From: Desulfosarcinaceae bacterium
GTDB taxonomy: Bacteria; Desulfobacterota; Desulfobacteria; Desulfobacterales; Desulfosarcinaceae
Assembly (NCBI GenBank): GCA_030066015.1
Contig: JASJCL010000011.1
Coordinates: 1-64,000, forward strand
DNA length: 64,000 nucleotides
Reading direction: 5' to 3'
The notes beneath the pieces were generated by a model, which worked only from the letters and a program-made list of their open reading frames with translations, was not told the DNA's origin and made no database searches. Position numbers and translations under genes: made by a program. This document shows, in pieces, positions 11,194 through 17,678 of this stretch; the stretch's first letter is position 1, and each line of letters opens with the position of its first letter.

Positions 11194-11565
11194 ATGTCTA
11201 TTCTCAAACGCTTGATAACGCTACGGGTGCGTAAACAGAGACGCTACAAGGCCAGAGACGGTGTCTACGTCATTTACGATCAGTCCATGTCCAAGAACCA
11301 GATCGACAATATCAGCATGGGCGGCCTCTCCTTCTACTACGTGGACAACGGCATCAAGATTGACAAAGGTTCCTACGAGCTCTCCTTGGTCAATCGTAAC
11401 CGGATCTGCCTCGGCAAGGTGCCCTTCAAGACCGTTTCCGATACGGAGACGGGCGAGATTCTTTTCCGTAACAAACGGGTCAAACGTCAAAGCGTTCGCT
11501 TCGACAACCTCAGCGGCCCCCAAAAGACGCAGCTCAAGGCCATTATCGCCAACTTTACCGAGTAA
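11194..11565 (+). CDS. PilZ domain protein, predicted c-di-GMP receptor
   Basis: A 123-residue basic cytosolic protein. Two PilZ signatures are visible: the arginine-rich RKQRRYKARD near residues 13-22 and DNISMGG (a D/NxSxxG motif) about 20 residues later. Together they bind cyclic di-GMP. No other domain or membrane segment is present, so it is a stand-alone PilZ adaptor whose partner cannot be read. ATG 11194 is chosen; an in-frame ATG at 11179 and a GTG at 11191 are alternatives, and none has a good ribosome site. The next identifiable c-di-GMP element in the window is the riboswitch near 25.1 kb. Confidence 0.75.
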   Translation: MSILKRLITLRVRKQRRYKARDGVYVIYDQSMSKNQIDNISMGGLSFYYVDNGIKIDKGSYELSLVNRNRICLGKVPFKTVSDTETGEILFRNKRVKRQSVRFDNLSGPQKTQLKAIIANFTE

Positions 11566-12167
11566 GCGGCCAAGGCCGGCGCCACAGCGGCAAACGCTAG
11601 TGCATCTGCCCGCATCTGACTAACAAGGCAATTGGCCTAATATGCCAGTGCGCTGTAAATAGCCGTTGCCATGCATTTCGTGCGGCTATCAGTCGTGTTG
11701 CGGCTGCCATAGAGCTGCGATCGCTATACCCTCCCTTATATTTCCGTCGTTATGTATCCACGCTGATCTTTACGCCTAGCTAAATAAACCTTCCATGGAT
11801 TTGTTTCGCCATGATCAAATGTGGCGATGATAACGCTGGCCATTAGACCACAGCGGCGAGAGCGCCCGATTGCTTGCGCTGCGTCATGGATAGGGCCACA
11901 GAGACACATTTACACCTTGCCGCAGCAAGCGCAGGCCACCGCTGGGAAGTGAGCGATGCGGTCGATCAGGTGGATTTGCTCAAGTCATCTGAAGGGCTCT
12001 CGACGTGCGCGGGTGGGAAAAGCGAAGCCGTAGTCCCTTGTTCGATGACCCATCTGGCACTTCACGACGTGAAAGTGCCCCCGCTGCAAAATCCACTTTC
12101 AGAGCAGGTAGGGTGCGCCGGTATCGGTATCGCAGCCAGTGGCGGCAACTGTTTTTTGGGCTTTGCC
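11566..12167. other. Long intergenic stretch, no supported gene
   Basis: About 600 bases follow the PilZ gene. An open frame at 11874-12251 has no ribosome site, no recognisable motif and an irregular composition, and a promoter for the next gene lies in its 3' part; I do not call it. An imperfect inverted repeat (CACTTCACG/CGTGAAAGTG) is seen at about 12058-12077. Confidence 0.4.
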
Positions 12168-12194
12168 TGTAACCTTTTGCCCACGGAGCCGTTA
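12168..12194 (+). promoter_or_regulatory. ECF-type promoter 1 (lipoprotein gene)
   Basis: TGTAAC at 12168-12173 and CGTTA at 12190-12194 are spaced by 16 bases. The same pair at the same spacing occurs upstream of the Gly/Ser-rich gene and of the sigma factor gene. The form (AAC-containing -35, CGT-containing -10) is typical of group IV (ECF) sigma promoters. It implies a leader of about 110 bases. Confidence 0.7.
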
Positions 12195-12309
12195 ATTTGG
12201 GATACAGTGGCGTACGGCAACTTCATCCTCATCTTCATCGTCGACGCCTGACACCGCCTGTCTGCCGATGCCAATCCATATCGACGCTTTCTAAGATGGA
12301 GGCATGCCC

Positions 12310-12633
12310 ATGTGGCGACCGCTTTTATTGACTTGCATCATATTCCTGGGGCTGTCGGGTTGCGCCCGTCACTACTACCGTGAGGTCAATCACCAGGTGA
12401 CCTTTTACCTGAAACACGACACGGCCTCCGAGGCGCATTTGGCCTGCTCCCTTGACGGGTTTCAGCCACGTCGGGCGACGCTCGCGTCGGGCCGCTGGGA
12501 GGTGACCGTTCCCGCGGACCGGACCTTTCGCTACTTCTACCTCGTGGATGGCGAGCCCTTCACTCCGGCCTGCCGCTTGAAGGAGAACGACGACTTCGGC
12601 GCCCAGAACTGCATTTTTGAGCCCGGCATGTAA
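12310..12633 (+). CDS. Lipoprotein with AMPK/CBM48-like E-set domain
   Basis: A 107-residue protein with a signal peptide and lipobox (LSGC, Cys18), so it is predicted to be lipid-anchored on the envelope side. Residues about 28-104 look like the early-set glycogen-binding domain of AMP-activated kinase and isoamylases: a beta-rich stretch with GRWEVTV, a YLVDG turn and an ending DDFGAQN. The C-terminal part of the membrane protein at 14771-15346 has the same layout (YWEV, YILDG, DDFGGEN), so the two domains are probably homologous. Three cysteines after the lipobox could form a disulfide. GGAGG at 12298-12302 favours ATG 12310 over ATG 12304. It is the first gene behind an ECF-type promoter. 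Binding to a glucan is possible but unproven. Confidence 0.7.
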   Translation: MWRPLLLTCIIFLGLSGCARHYYREVNHQVTFYLKHDTASEAHLACSLDGFQPRRATLASGRWEVTVPADRTFRYFYLVDGEPFTPACRLKENDDFGAQNCIFEPGM

Positions 12634-12655
12634 CCTTTCAAGGCCCAGCCCGTTA
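12629..12655 (+). promoter_or_regulatory. ECF-type promoter 2 (Gly/Ser-rich protein gene)
   Basis: TGTAAC at 12629-12634, overlapping the lipoprotein stop codon, and CGTTA at 12651-12655 with exactly 16 bases between. The TGTAACCTTT block is shared with promoter 1. It lies 35 bases upstream of the next start codon. Confidence 0.7.
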
Positions 12656-12689
12656 TGGGAGTAACACAGCAGCCCAACGGAGGCCCCAA

Positions 12690-13928
12690 ATGAAACGATT
12701 CATCACCACCTTCTTACTATTCCTGCTGGCCACCAGCGGTCCGGTGCTGGCCGTCGATCACGAACCGCTCAGTCAGGAAAACCAGCAGCAGATCCGGCAG
12801 CGCACCCGCGACATGAGCAACGCCGGCGTTCCCGAAGAGCCGGCCAAGAAGATGCTTCGGCAAATGCTGCAGAATCGTTTCCGGGAAGAGAATGTGGAAC
12901 GCGCCCAGCGGATCGTCATGAGGAGTGCCGATACGGGTCTGGCCACCGAGCCGGTGATGAACAAGGCGATGGAGGGCATGGCCAAGCGGGTGGATGAGGA
13001 GCGCATCCTCCAGGCCATGGAGCGGGTCCAGCAGCGGCAGACCTTCAGCCTTCAAATTGCTCGGCGTCTCTGCGAAGATCCCGAAATAGTGCGGGCCATG
13101 GCCGAGGCGGTTTATGACAGCCTCACGGCCGATATGCAGGAGATGGACGTGGAGCGGGTCGCCGAACGCCTGGAGGTGCGCATCCGCCAGCAGACCCGCA
13201 ACGAAGGGGAAGCGCTGGCGCTGCAGACCATGCAGACGGTGCGCACCATGGCGCGCCTGGGGGCCCACAGCATCGATGTGGGTGAAACGGTCTGCCAGGC
13301 CCTCCAGCACCGCTATTCGACCCGCCAGATGCAACAGTTGGGGGCCAGCTTCGCCGACGATGCCCAGCACACCGCTCCCGGCCCGTTGGCCAAGCAATAC
13401 GCCCGTGCACTGGGTAGCGGAGAGGGGATCGGCAGCGCCCACAAGTATGGCCGTGAAGAGGACCACGACTCGGGTGGCCAGGGCAGCGGGTCTACCTCCG
13501 GCAGTGGCGGCAGCGGAAACGGCGCCGGCGGGAGCGAGGGCGGCAGCGGTCAAGGCGGCAGCTCGGGTGCCAATGGCGGCAGTGGCGAAGGCGGCGGCTC
13601 CGGCAGGACGGGAGACGGTGGCGGCAGTAGTGGCAATGACGGTGGCTCCGGCAGCGGTGGCAGCGGCGCCAGTGGGAGTTCGGGCAGTGACAGCGGCAGC
13701 GGTGGTTCAGACGATAGCGGTGCCAACGGGAGTGGCTCCAGTGGGAGTAGCTCCGGTGGTAGCTCGGGCAGCGGCAGCGACAGCGGTTCGGGTGGCGGCC
13801 CCAGCGGAAGCGGCACCAGCGGCAGCGCAGGCAACGGCGGTAGCGGTTCCAGCGGGAGTGGCGCCGGTGGGAGTGGCGCCGGTGGGAGCTCCGGCAGCGG
13901 CAGTGGCGGCTCTGGCAAAGGCAACTGA
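12690..13928 (+). CDS. Exported protein, helical domain plus Gly/Ser-rich tail
   Basis: 412 residues; no family recognised. Residues 1-21 form a signal peptide with likely cleavage after VLA. Residues about 25-240 are predicted alpha-helical, charged and rich in Gln, Arg, Glu and Met. Residues about 261-412 are almost only Gly and Ser with scattered Asp, Asn, Ala and Thr, made of irregular GGSG/GSSG-type units, and end in GSGKGN. There is no membrane anchor or sorting motif at the C terminus. Such tails are flexible and may be surface-exposed or span a polymer layer. The gene has its own copy of the ECF promoter and sits between the lipoprotein and the sigma factor, so it is inferred to be an output of that system. 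Confidence 0.75.
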   Translation: MKRFITTFLLFLLATSGPVLAVDHEPLSQENQQQIRQRTRDMSNAGVPEEPAKKMLRQMLQNRFREENVERAQRIVMRSADTGLATEPVMNKAMEGMAKRVDEERILQAMERVQQRQTFSLQIARRLCEDPEIVRAMAEAVYDSLTADMQEMDVERVAERLEVRIRQQTRNEGEALALQTMQTVRTMARLGAHSIDVGETVCQALQHRYSTRQMQQLGASFADDAQHTAPGPLAKQYARALGSGEGIGSAHKYGREEDHDSGGQGSGSTSGSGGSGNGAGGSEGGSGQGGSSGANGGSGEGGGSGRTGDGGGSSGNDGGSGSGGSGASGSSGSDSGSGGSDDSGANGSGSSGSSSGGSSGSGSDSGSGGGPSGSGTSGSAGNGGSGSSGSGAGGSGAGGSSGSGSGGSGKGN

Positions 13929-13989
13929 TTCGTTTCCGAATCTACATACTGCATCAACACCTGCTACAGCATCTGCCAAGAACCCGGTG

Positions 13990-14135
13990 TCCAGAACCTC
14001 GCTCTCCTCCTTGGCGGCGCCATTGCTCGACTGCTGATTGCGGGCCATGCTCATGTGGCAGTGGATGCACTTCTCCTGAATCACCTGCTTGAGGCCGGCA
14101 TCGGCCTGCGGGGCCACCTCGGCGCTGATCTTCAC
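13990..14135 (-). pseudogene. Possible remnant of a c-type cytochrome
   Basis: On the minus strand, a frame beginning at a GTG (14135) reads as plausible protein and contains a heme-binding CIHCH (bases 14069-14055) within a helix-like context (GLKQVIQEK before it, MSMARNQQ after). Upstream the frame stops at once, and other frames give short protein-like pieces. The stretch then runs into the 3' end of the Gly/Ser gene. It looks like a decayed end of a larger cytochrome gene. One CxxCH motif is weak evidence. Confidence 0.3.
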
Positions 14136-14257
14136 TTGTCAGAAAGGGTCCTTGGCACTCTACCCTACAGGGGGCGTGCCAGACCTGATCGACACGATCC
14201 CATCGAAGGTCATATCATTCAGCTGCGACACGGTAGGTCATTTTCGCCCACGTCACT

Positions 14258-14284
14258 TGTAACGAATATTGCGCCAAAGCGTTA
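14258..14284 (+). promoter_or_regulatory. ECF-type promoter 3 (sigma/anti-sigma operon)
   Basis: TGTAAC at 14258-14263 and CGTTA at 14280-14284, spacer 16, the third copy of this pair in 2.1 kb. It implies autoregulation of the sigma factor. The expected start of transcription is only a few bases before the ATG at 14295, so the mRNA may be nearly leaderless. Confidence 0.72.
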
Positions 14285-14294
14285 TACTACTGAA

Positions 14295-14771
14295 ATGGAC
14301 GACTACAGTCGTTTTTACAGCCGATACAGGGGAAGCGTTTTCGCTTATCTGCTGCGCCTCACCGGGGACTATCAGCTGGCCGGGGATCTCACACAAGAAA
14401 GCTTCACCCGCTGTCTGTCCCGCTACGGCCGCAACGGCTCCAATCCCTCGCTGCTGTTCACCATCGCCCGCAACGCGGCTCTGGACGCGGCCCGTAAGCG
14501 GCGCGAGGAGGCGCTGAGCGGAAACGAGAAGGAGGCCGATGACGCCAACCCGGAGCGGCAGCTGATCCAGAAACAGGCGGTGACGCGCATGCTGGCGGCG
14601 ATCGGCCAACTGCGTTTGGTGGACCGCGAGTTGATCGCCCTGGTGGCCAGCGGGTCCTTGAGCTACCGGGAGATCGGCAAGCTGCTCAAGATCAGCGAGG
14701 CCAATGTCAAGGTTAAGGTGCACCGGGCGCGTTTGCGGCTAAAGGCGATCCTCAACCAAGGGGGGCAGTGA
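14295..14771 (+). CDS. ECF (group IV) RNA polymerase sigma factor
   Basis: 158 residues, the usual size of a minimal ECF factor. The sigma-2 domain (about 5-72) includes YRGSVFAYLLRLTGD, the DLTQESF helix and the LLFTIARNAALDAARKR segment that contacts the -10 element. The sigma-4 domain (about 95-152) has a helix-turn-helix ending SYREIGKLLKISEANVKVKVHRAR. ATG 14295 is chosen because sigma-2 homology starts at once; upstream codons do not look like protein. The next gene overlaps its stop (TGATG), so the two are cotranscribed. Three matching promoters nearby suggest that it drives its own operon, the lipoprotein gene and the Gly/Ser protein gene. Confidence 0.9.
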   Translation: MDDYSRFYSRYRGSVFAYLLRLTGDYQLAGDLTQESFTRCLSRYGRNGSNPSLLFTIARNAALDAARKRREEALSGNEKEADDANPERQLIQKQAVTRMLAAIGQLRLVDRELIALVASGSLSYREIGKLLKISEANVKVKVHRARLRLKAILNQGGQ

Positions 14772-15346
14772 TGGAGATGGACCACGACTACCTCGCCAGC
14801 GTGTATATCGACGACGAGATGGATCTGGACGAAAAGCGGCATTTCGTCGAGAAGGTGCATACAAATGCCGGCTTTTACGCCGAGACGCTGGAGCTGCTGG
14901 ACCAGGAGAAGCTACTTCGGGAAATGCCCGAACTGCCTGCCATTGCGCCCGTAACCGTCTGGCAGCCGTCGCTGCGGGAGCGTCTGGCCGGTCTGCTTCG
15001 CCCGCTGGGATTCGCCACGGCCGGTTTCGCCGCCGCGATATTGGTGCTGTTCACCCTCTTTCAGCCGCCGGCCCCGGCCCTCTGCCACAACCGCTTCGTC
15101 CTGTACCAACCTACCGCCGCCCGGGTGGAGCTGACCGGCTCCTTCATCGACTGGCAGCGGGTGGCCCTGAAGCCAATCGGCAGTTCCGGCTACTGGGAGG
15201 TGCATCTGCGGGTACCCGCCGGTGAGCACCGCTTCGCCTACATCCTGGACGGCAAGCGCCGGGTGGCCGATCCCACCATCCCCACCAGCGAGAAGGACGA
15301 TTTCGGCGGCGAAAACTCTATTCTGCAGGTGACCGACCTCATCTGA
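14771..15346 (+). CDS. Membrane anti-sigma candidate with periplasmic glycogen-binding-like domain
   Basis: 191 residues. Residues 1-77 are cytosolic and begin like anti-sigma domains (DYLASVYIDDEMDLDEKRHF) but lack the zinc motif HxxxCxxC. One membrane helix spans about 78-98. Residues about 107-188 outside the membrane form an AMPK/CBM48-like E-set domain: VELTGSFIDWQ, YWEVHLRVPAG, YILDG, then DDFGGENS. Coupling to the sigma gene (TGATG overlap) plus this topology supports a sensor that holds the sigma factor until its outer domain meets a ligand. The same outer domain in the lipoprotein at 12310 suggests that both see the same ligand or each other. A GTG at 14768 is an alternative start. 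The anti-sigma role is inferred. Confidence 0.75.
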   Translation: MEMDHDYLASVYIDDEMDLDEKRHFVEKVHTNAGFYAETLELLDQEKLLREMPELPAIAPVTVWQPSLRERLAGLLRPLGFATAGFAAAILVLFTLFQPPAPALCHNRFVLYQPTAARVELTGSFIDWQRVALKPIGSSGYWEVHLRVPAGEHRFAYILDGKRRVADPTIPTSEKDDFGGENSILQVTDLI

Positions 15347-15439
15347 GCAGCCTGACAGGATTATCCCCCTCAAATGTGATCCAGGCATTCAGCGGCATAC
15401 CGACGGGTAGCCATTAGAAGTCTCAGAGGGAGTGGCTAA

Positions 15440-15589
15440 CCGTGTTCCTCCATATTGGCTGCGTTCTTCTCATTGGATGCCAACACCTATGGGTACCACG
15501 ATCAGATTTACAAGGACGTACGCCTGACAGCCCATCTAAGGGATCCGGGTAAAAACGCCAATCCCTATCGCTTGCAGACCATTACTTAA
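15440..15589 (+). pseudogene. Protein-like C-terminal fragment, origin unknown
   Basis: A frame with no start of its own ends at TAA 15587-15589. Its last 35 or so codons read like real protein (the piece YGYHDQIYKDVRLTAH, then DPGKNANPYRLQTIT). The frame is closed by TAA at 15437. I do not recognise the family. It is most likely the tail of a deleted gene. Confidence 0.25.
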
Positions 15590-15775
15590 AATAATCGATT
15601 TGAAGACCCTACGATTCATCGTCAACCGCGACCAAAACACCAACACGAATAGATTCCGCCGAATCTTTGAGCCGGACACAGATTCTTCAGATCGCTAAAA
15701 GCACACACGATAGACCGTTTCGCGATATCTCCTCGGACGCGGATCCGTTGACGCCCCTTCGATGCCTGCCAACTA

Positions 15776-15810
15776 TAAAAAAAGGGCTTACGTGCGCCAC
15801 GTAAGCCCTT
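15776..15810 (-). terminator. Rho-independent terminator after tRNA-Val
   Basis: A perfect 13-bp stem (15782-15794 with 15798-15810) closes a three-base loop. On the minus strand it is followed by a run of seven T (complement of 15777-15783, the last two shared with the stem). It lies eight bases past the encoded CCA end of the tRNA. Confidence 0.93.
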
Positions 15811-15818
15811 GCTAGCTG

Positions 15819-15893
15819 TGGTGGGCGATACTGGGATTGAACCAGTGACTTCTACCGTGTGAAGGTAGCACTCTCCCACTGAGTTAATCGCCC
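15819..15893 (-). tRNA. tRNA-Val (anticodon CAC)
   Basis: A full cloverleaf is read on the minus strand: acceptor GGGCGAT pairs with ATCGCCC, a D arm with AGTGGGAGAGT, the anticodon stem CTACC/GGTAG with loop TTCACAC, so anticodon CAC for GUG codons, and a T arm with GGTTCAATCC. The CCA end is encoded (complement of 15819-15821). It sits 59 bases after scpB on the same strand. Confidence 0.95.
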
Positions 15894-15952
15894 TGAATAG
15901 TGGAACATCTCATACGCCGAGTTGGGTTGGCAAGTCAAGCGCATTTTCGCCT

Positions 15953-16933
15953 TCAGGACCGGTCCTTCGGCCCTTCAGGCGAGGCCCCTACTGCGGTCTC
16001 TGTTGAGGTCTCTGTTGAGGCCTCAGTTGAGGTCTCAATTGAGGTCTCAATTGCGACGTCGATCGGGGGCGGCGCGCTGGCGTCGTCGGCCGCCTCCGCC
16101 ATCGGTGTCTCTTGGGCGGGCGCCACGGCGTCGGTCGTCGGGGTTGTTGTTGGCTGTTTTATTGGCTGCGGGGATGTTGACAACGGCATTTCAACAGGAT
16201 CCATCGCGGGATCCTGGTGATCCACGCTGCGGTCTGCAGGCAGGGTCCGCGCTTCCGAAACAGGTGCAATCTCTTCCCCTCCTCTGTGCGGCGATACCGC
16301 TGAACCTGCGTCGTGCGTCCCAATTTCGACCAAGGTTTCCCCATTCTCTGGCTCTTGGGCAGTGAGCTCTTCGATCTCCTTCGGCGTGGGCAGGTCCTTG
16401 AGGTTCTTGAGGTCGAATACTTCGAGGAAGTGTTTGGTGGTCGCGTAGATCAGGGGGCGGCCGGGAATTTCACGGCGACCGAGGACCCTCACGAGCTTCT
16501 TCTCCATGAGGACCCGCAGCACGCCACCCGAGTCGACCCCGCGGATGTGTTCGATGTCGCTTCGAATGATGGGCTGCTTGTAGGCGACGATGGCGAGGGT
16601 TTCCAAGGCCGCCCGGCTCAGGCGCGAGGGGGGTGGCTTGAGCATCCGTCGGATATAGGCCTGACACTCGGGGTGGGTCCGGAACTGATATCCGCCGGCG
16701 ACCTCGTGCAGGCGAAAGCCGCGCCCCGGATTGTCAAATTCGCAGAGGAGTTCCTGAAGCGTCGAACGAATCGCCTTGGCGTCGGCCTCTTCGATGATCT
16801 CAGCCAGCTTCTCGACGCTCAGAGGCTTATCGGCCACGAACAGCAGGCTCTCGATGATGGCTTTCAGGTCCTCCATGGTACGCTGGTCCGATCCCATTTG
16901 GTTTATGGTTGAGCTGCAATCTCTCTCAGGCAT
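15953..16933 (-). CDS. scpB: Segregation and condensation protein B
   Basis: 326 residues; the core (about 20-195) is ScpB, two winged-helix domains that bind ScpA and the SMC ATPase in chromosome condensation. Seen blocks are IIESLLFVADKPLSVEKLAE, RLSRAALETLAIVAYKQPIIRSDIE, RGVDSGGVLR and RREIPGRPLIYATT. The remaining 130 residues are a disordered Pro/Thr/Glu/Ala tail with a tetrapeptide repeat, well beyond the usual 180-220 residue length. The ATG at 16933 overlaps the scpA stop by eight bases; an ATG at 16876 (MEDLKAIIESLLF) matches the family start better and is a fair alternative. It is cotranscribed with scpA. Confidence 0.92.
   Translation of the reverse strand: MPERDCSSTINQMGSDQRTMEDLKAIIESLLFVADKPLSVEKLAEIIEEADAKAIRSTLQELLCEFDNPGRGFRLHEVAGGYQFRTHPECQAYIRRMLKPPPSRLSRAALETLAIVAYKQPIIRSDIEHIRGVDSGGVLRVLMEKKLVRVLGRREIPGRPLIYATTKHFLEVFDLKNLKDLPTPKEIEELTAQEPENGETLVEIGTHDAGSAVSPHRGGEEIAPVSEARTLPADRSVDHQDPAMDPVEMPLSTSPQPIKQPTTTPTTDAVAPAQETPMAEAADDASAPPPIDVAIETSIETSTEASTETSTETAVGASPEGPKDRS
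15995..16054. repeat. 12-bp tandem repeat, five units, inside scpB
   Basis: Five adjoining 12-base units of the form GGTCTCTGTTGA with small changes (units start at 15995, 16007, 16019, 16031, 16043). On the coding strand they give a four-residue Glu-Thr/Ala-Ser-Thr/Ile repeat in the ScpB tail. The unit is a multiple of three, so copy-number change would keep the frame. Confidence 0.85.
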
Positions 16934-17648
16934 CCACGAAGAAGAGCCGGATGATGCCGCTTTGAGCGTGCTGTGCCACCCGTAAGAGCGTGAGTTTGAC
17001 CATTTCCAAAATCGCCAGAAAGGTGACGATCACCTCAGCGCGGGAGGGATTTGGGCTGAAGAGTTCAGCGAAACTCAAGGAGCCTTTCTCTTCGAGCAGG
17101 TCGGTGAGTTCGCTGATTTTCTCCTTGACCGAGAACTTGTCGGTCTGCAGGTCCACCTTGTGCAATCCACCGCTGGCTTTTAGGACTTTCTGGAACGCGT
17201 CGATCAGTTCAAAGAGGCCTATCTTGATCAGCTCCTCCTCCTGACCACCGGCAAATTGTCCTTTTTCCGCCGGTCTGGCGAAGGTCGCCTCACCCAGTAG
17301 AGGACGCTCGGCCAGCTGATCCGCCACGGACTTGATTTCAAGGTATTCCAGGAGCGGCCGGGCAATCTCCAGGCGGGGATCCTCCAGCTCTTCATCCTCG
17401 TTGCCATGAACGGGCAGGAGGGTGCGGGATTTGATCTGCGCCAGGGTAGATGCCATCAACAGAAAATCACCGACGCTGTCCAGGTTCATCAGGCGGATCC
17501 ACTCCACATACGCCAGGTATTGCTGGGTGATGCGGGCGATGGGGATATCGTGGATGTCCACCTCGTTCTTTTTGATGAGGTAGACCAGCAGGTCCATGGG
17601 ACCCTCGAAAATATCGCTCAATTGAACCCGGTAGGCCTCGCTGCTCAT
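16926..17648 (-). CDS. scpA: Segregation and condensation protein A
   Basis: A 240-residue kleisin that bridges SMC heads and binds ScpB. The N-terminal FEGPMDLLVYLIKKNEVDIHDIPIARIT is the family hallmark, and LLMASTLAQIKSRTLLP follows. The C-terminal winged helix ends in VTFLAILEMVKLTLLRVAQ. The length is normal. It lies 30 bases after trpS and overlaps scpB, so trpS-scpA-scpB look like one transcript, an order common in Desulfobacterota and Geobacter-type genomes. Confidence 0.93.
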   Translation of the reverse strand: MSSEAYRVQLSDIFEGPMDLLVYLIKKNEVDIHDIPIARITQQYLAYVEWIRLMNLDSVGDFLLMASTLAQIKSRTLLPVHGNEDEELEDPRLEIARPLLEYLEIKSVADQLAERPLLGEATFARPAEKGQFAGGQEEELIKIGLFELIDAFQKVLKASGGLHKVDLQTDKFSVKEKISELTDLLEEKGSLSFAELFSPNPSRAEVIVTFLAILEMVKLTLLRVAQHAQSGIIRLFFVDA

Positions 17649-17678
17649 GGCACCCGCATCCTCGCCGTAAGATGATGC

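Noticed and set aside
11874-12251. 125-codon open frame upstream of the lipoprotein gene
   Set aside because: No ribosome site or motif, and the ECF promoter of the lipoprotein gene lies inside its 3' part.
13550-13960. Pro/Leu-rich open frame antisense to the Gly/Ser tail
   Set aside because: Direct reverse image of GGC/AGC codons; no start signal.
15622-15879. Minus-strand open frame reading through the tRNA
   Set aside because: It contains the well-known artefact obtained by translating a tRNA (VEVTGSIPVSPT) and then the terminator.
15995-16054. Possible CRISPR-like repeat
   Set aside because: Units are 12 bases, adjoining, without spacers, and lie in frame inside scpB.
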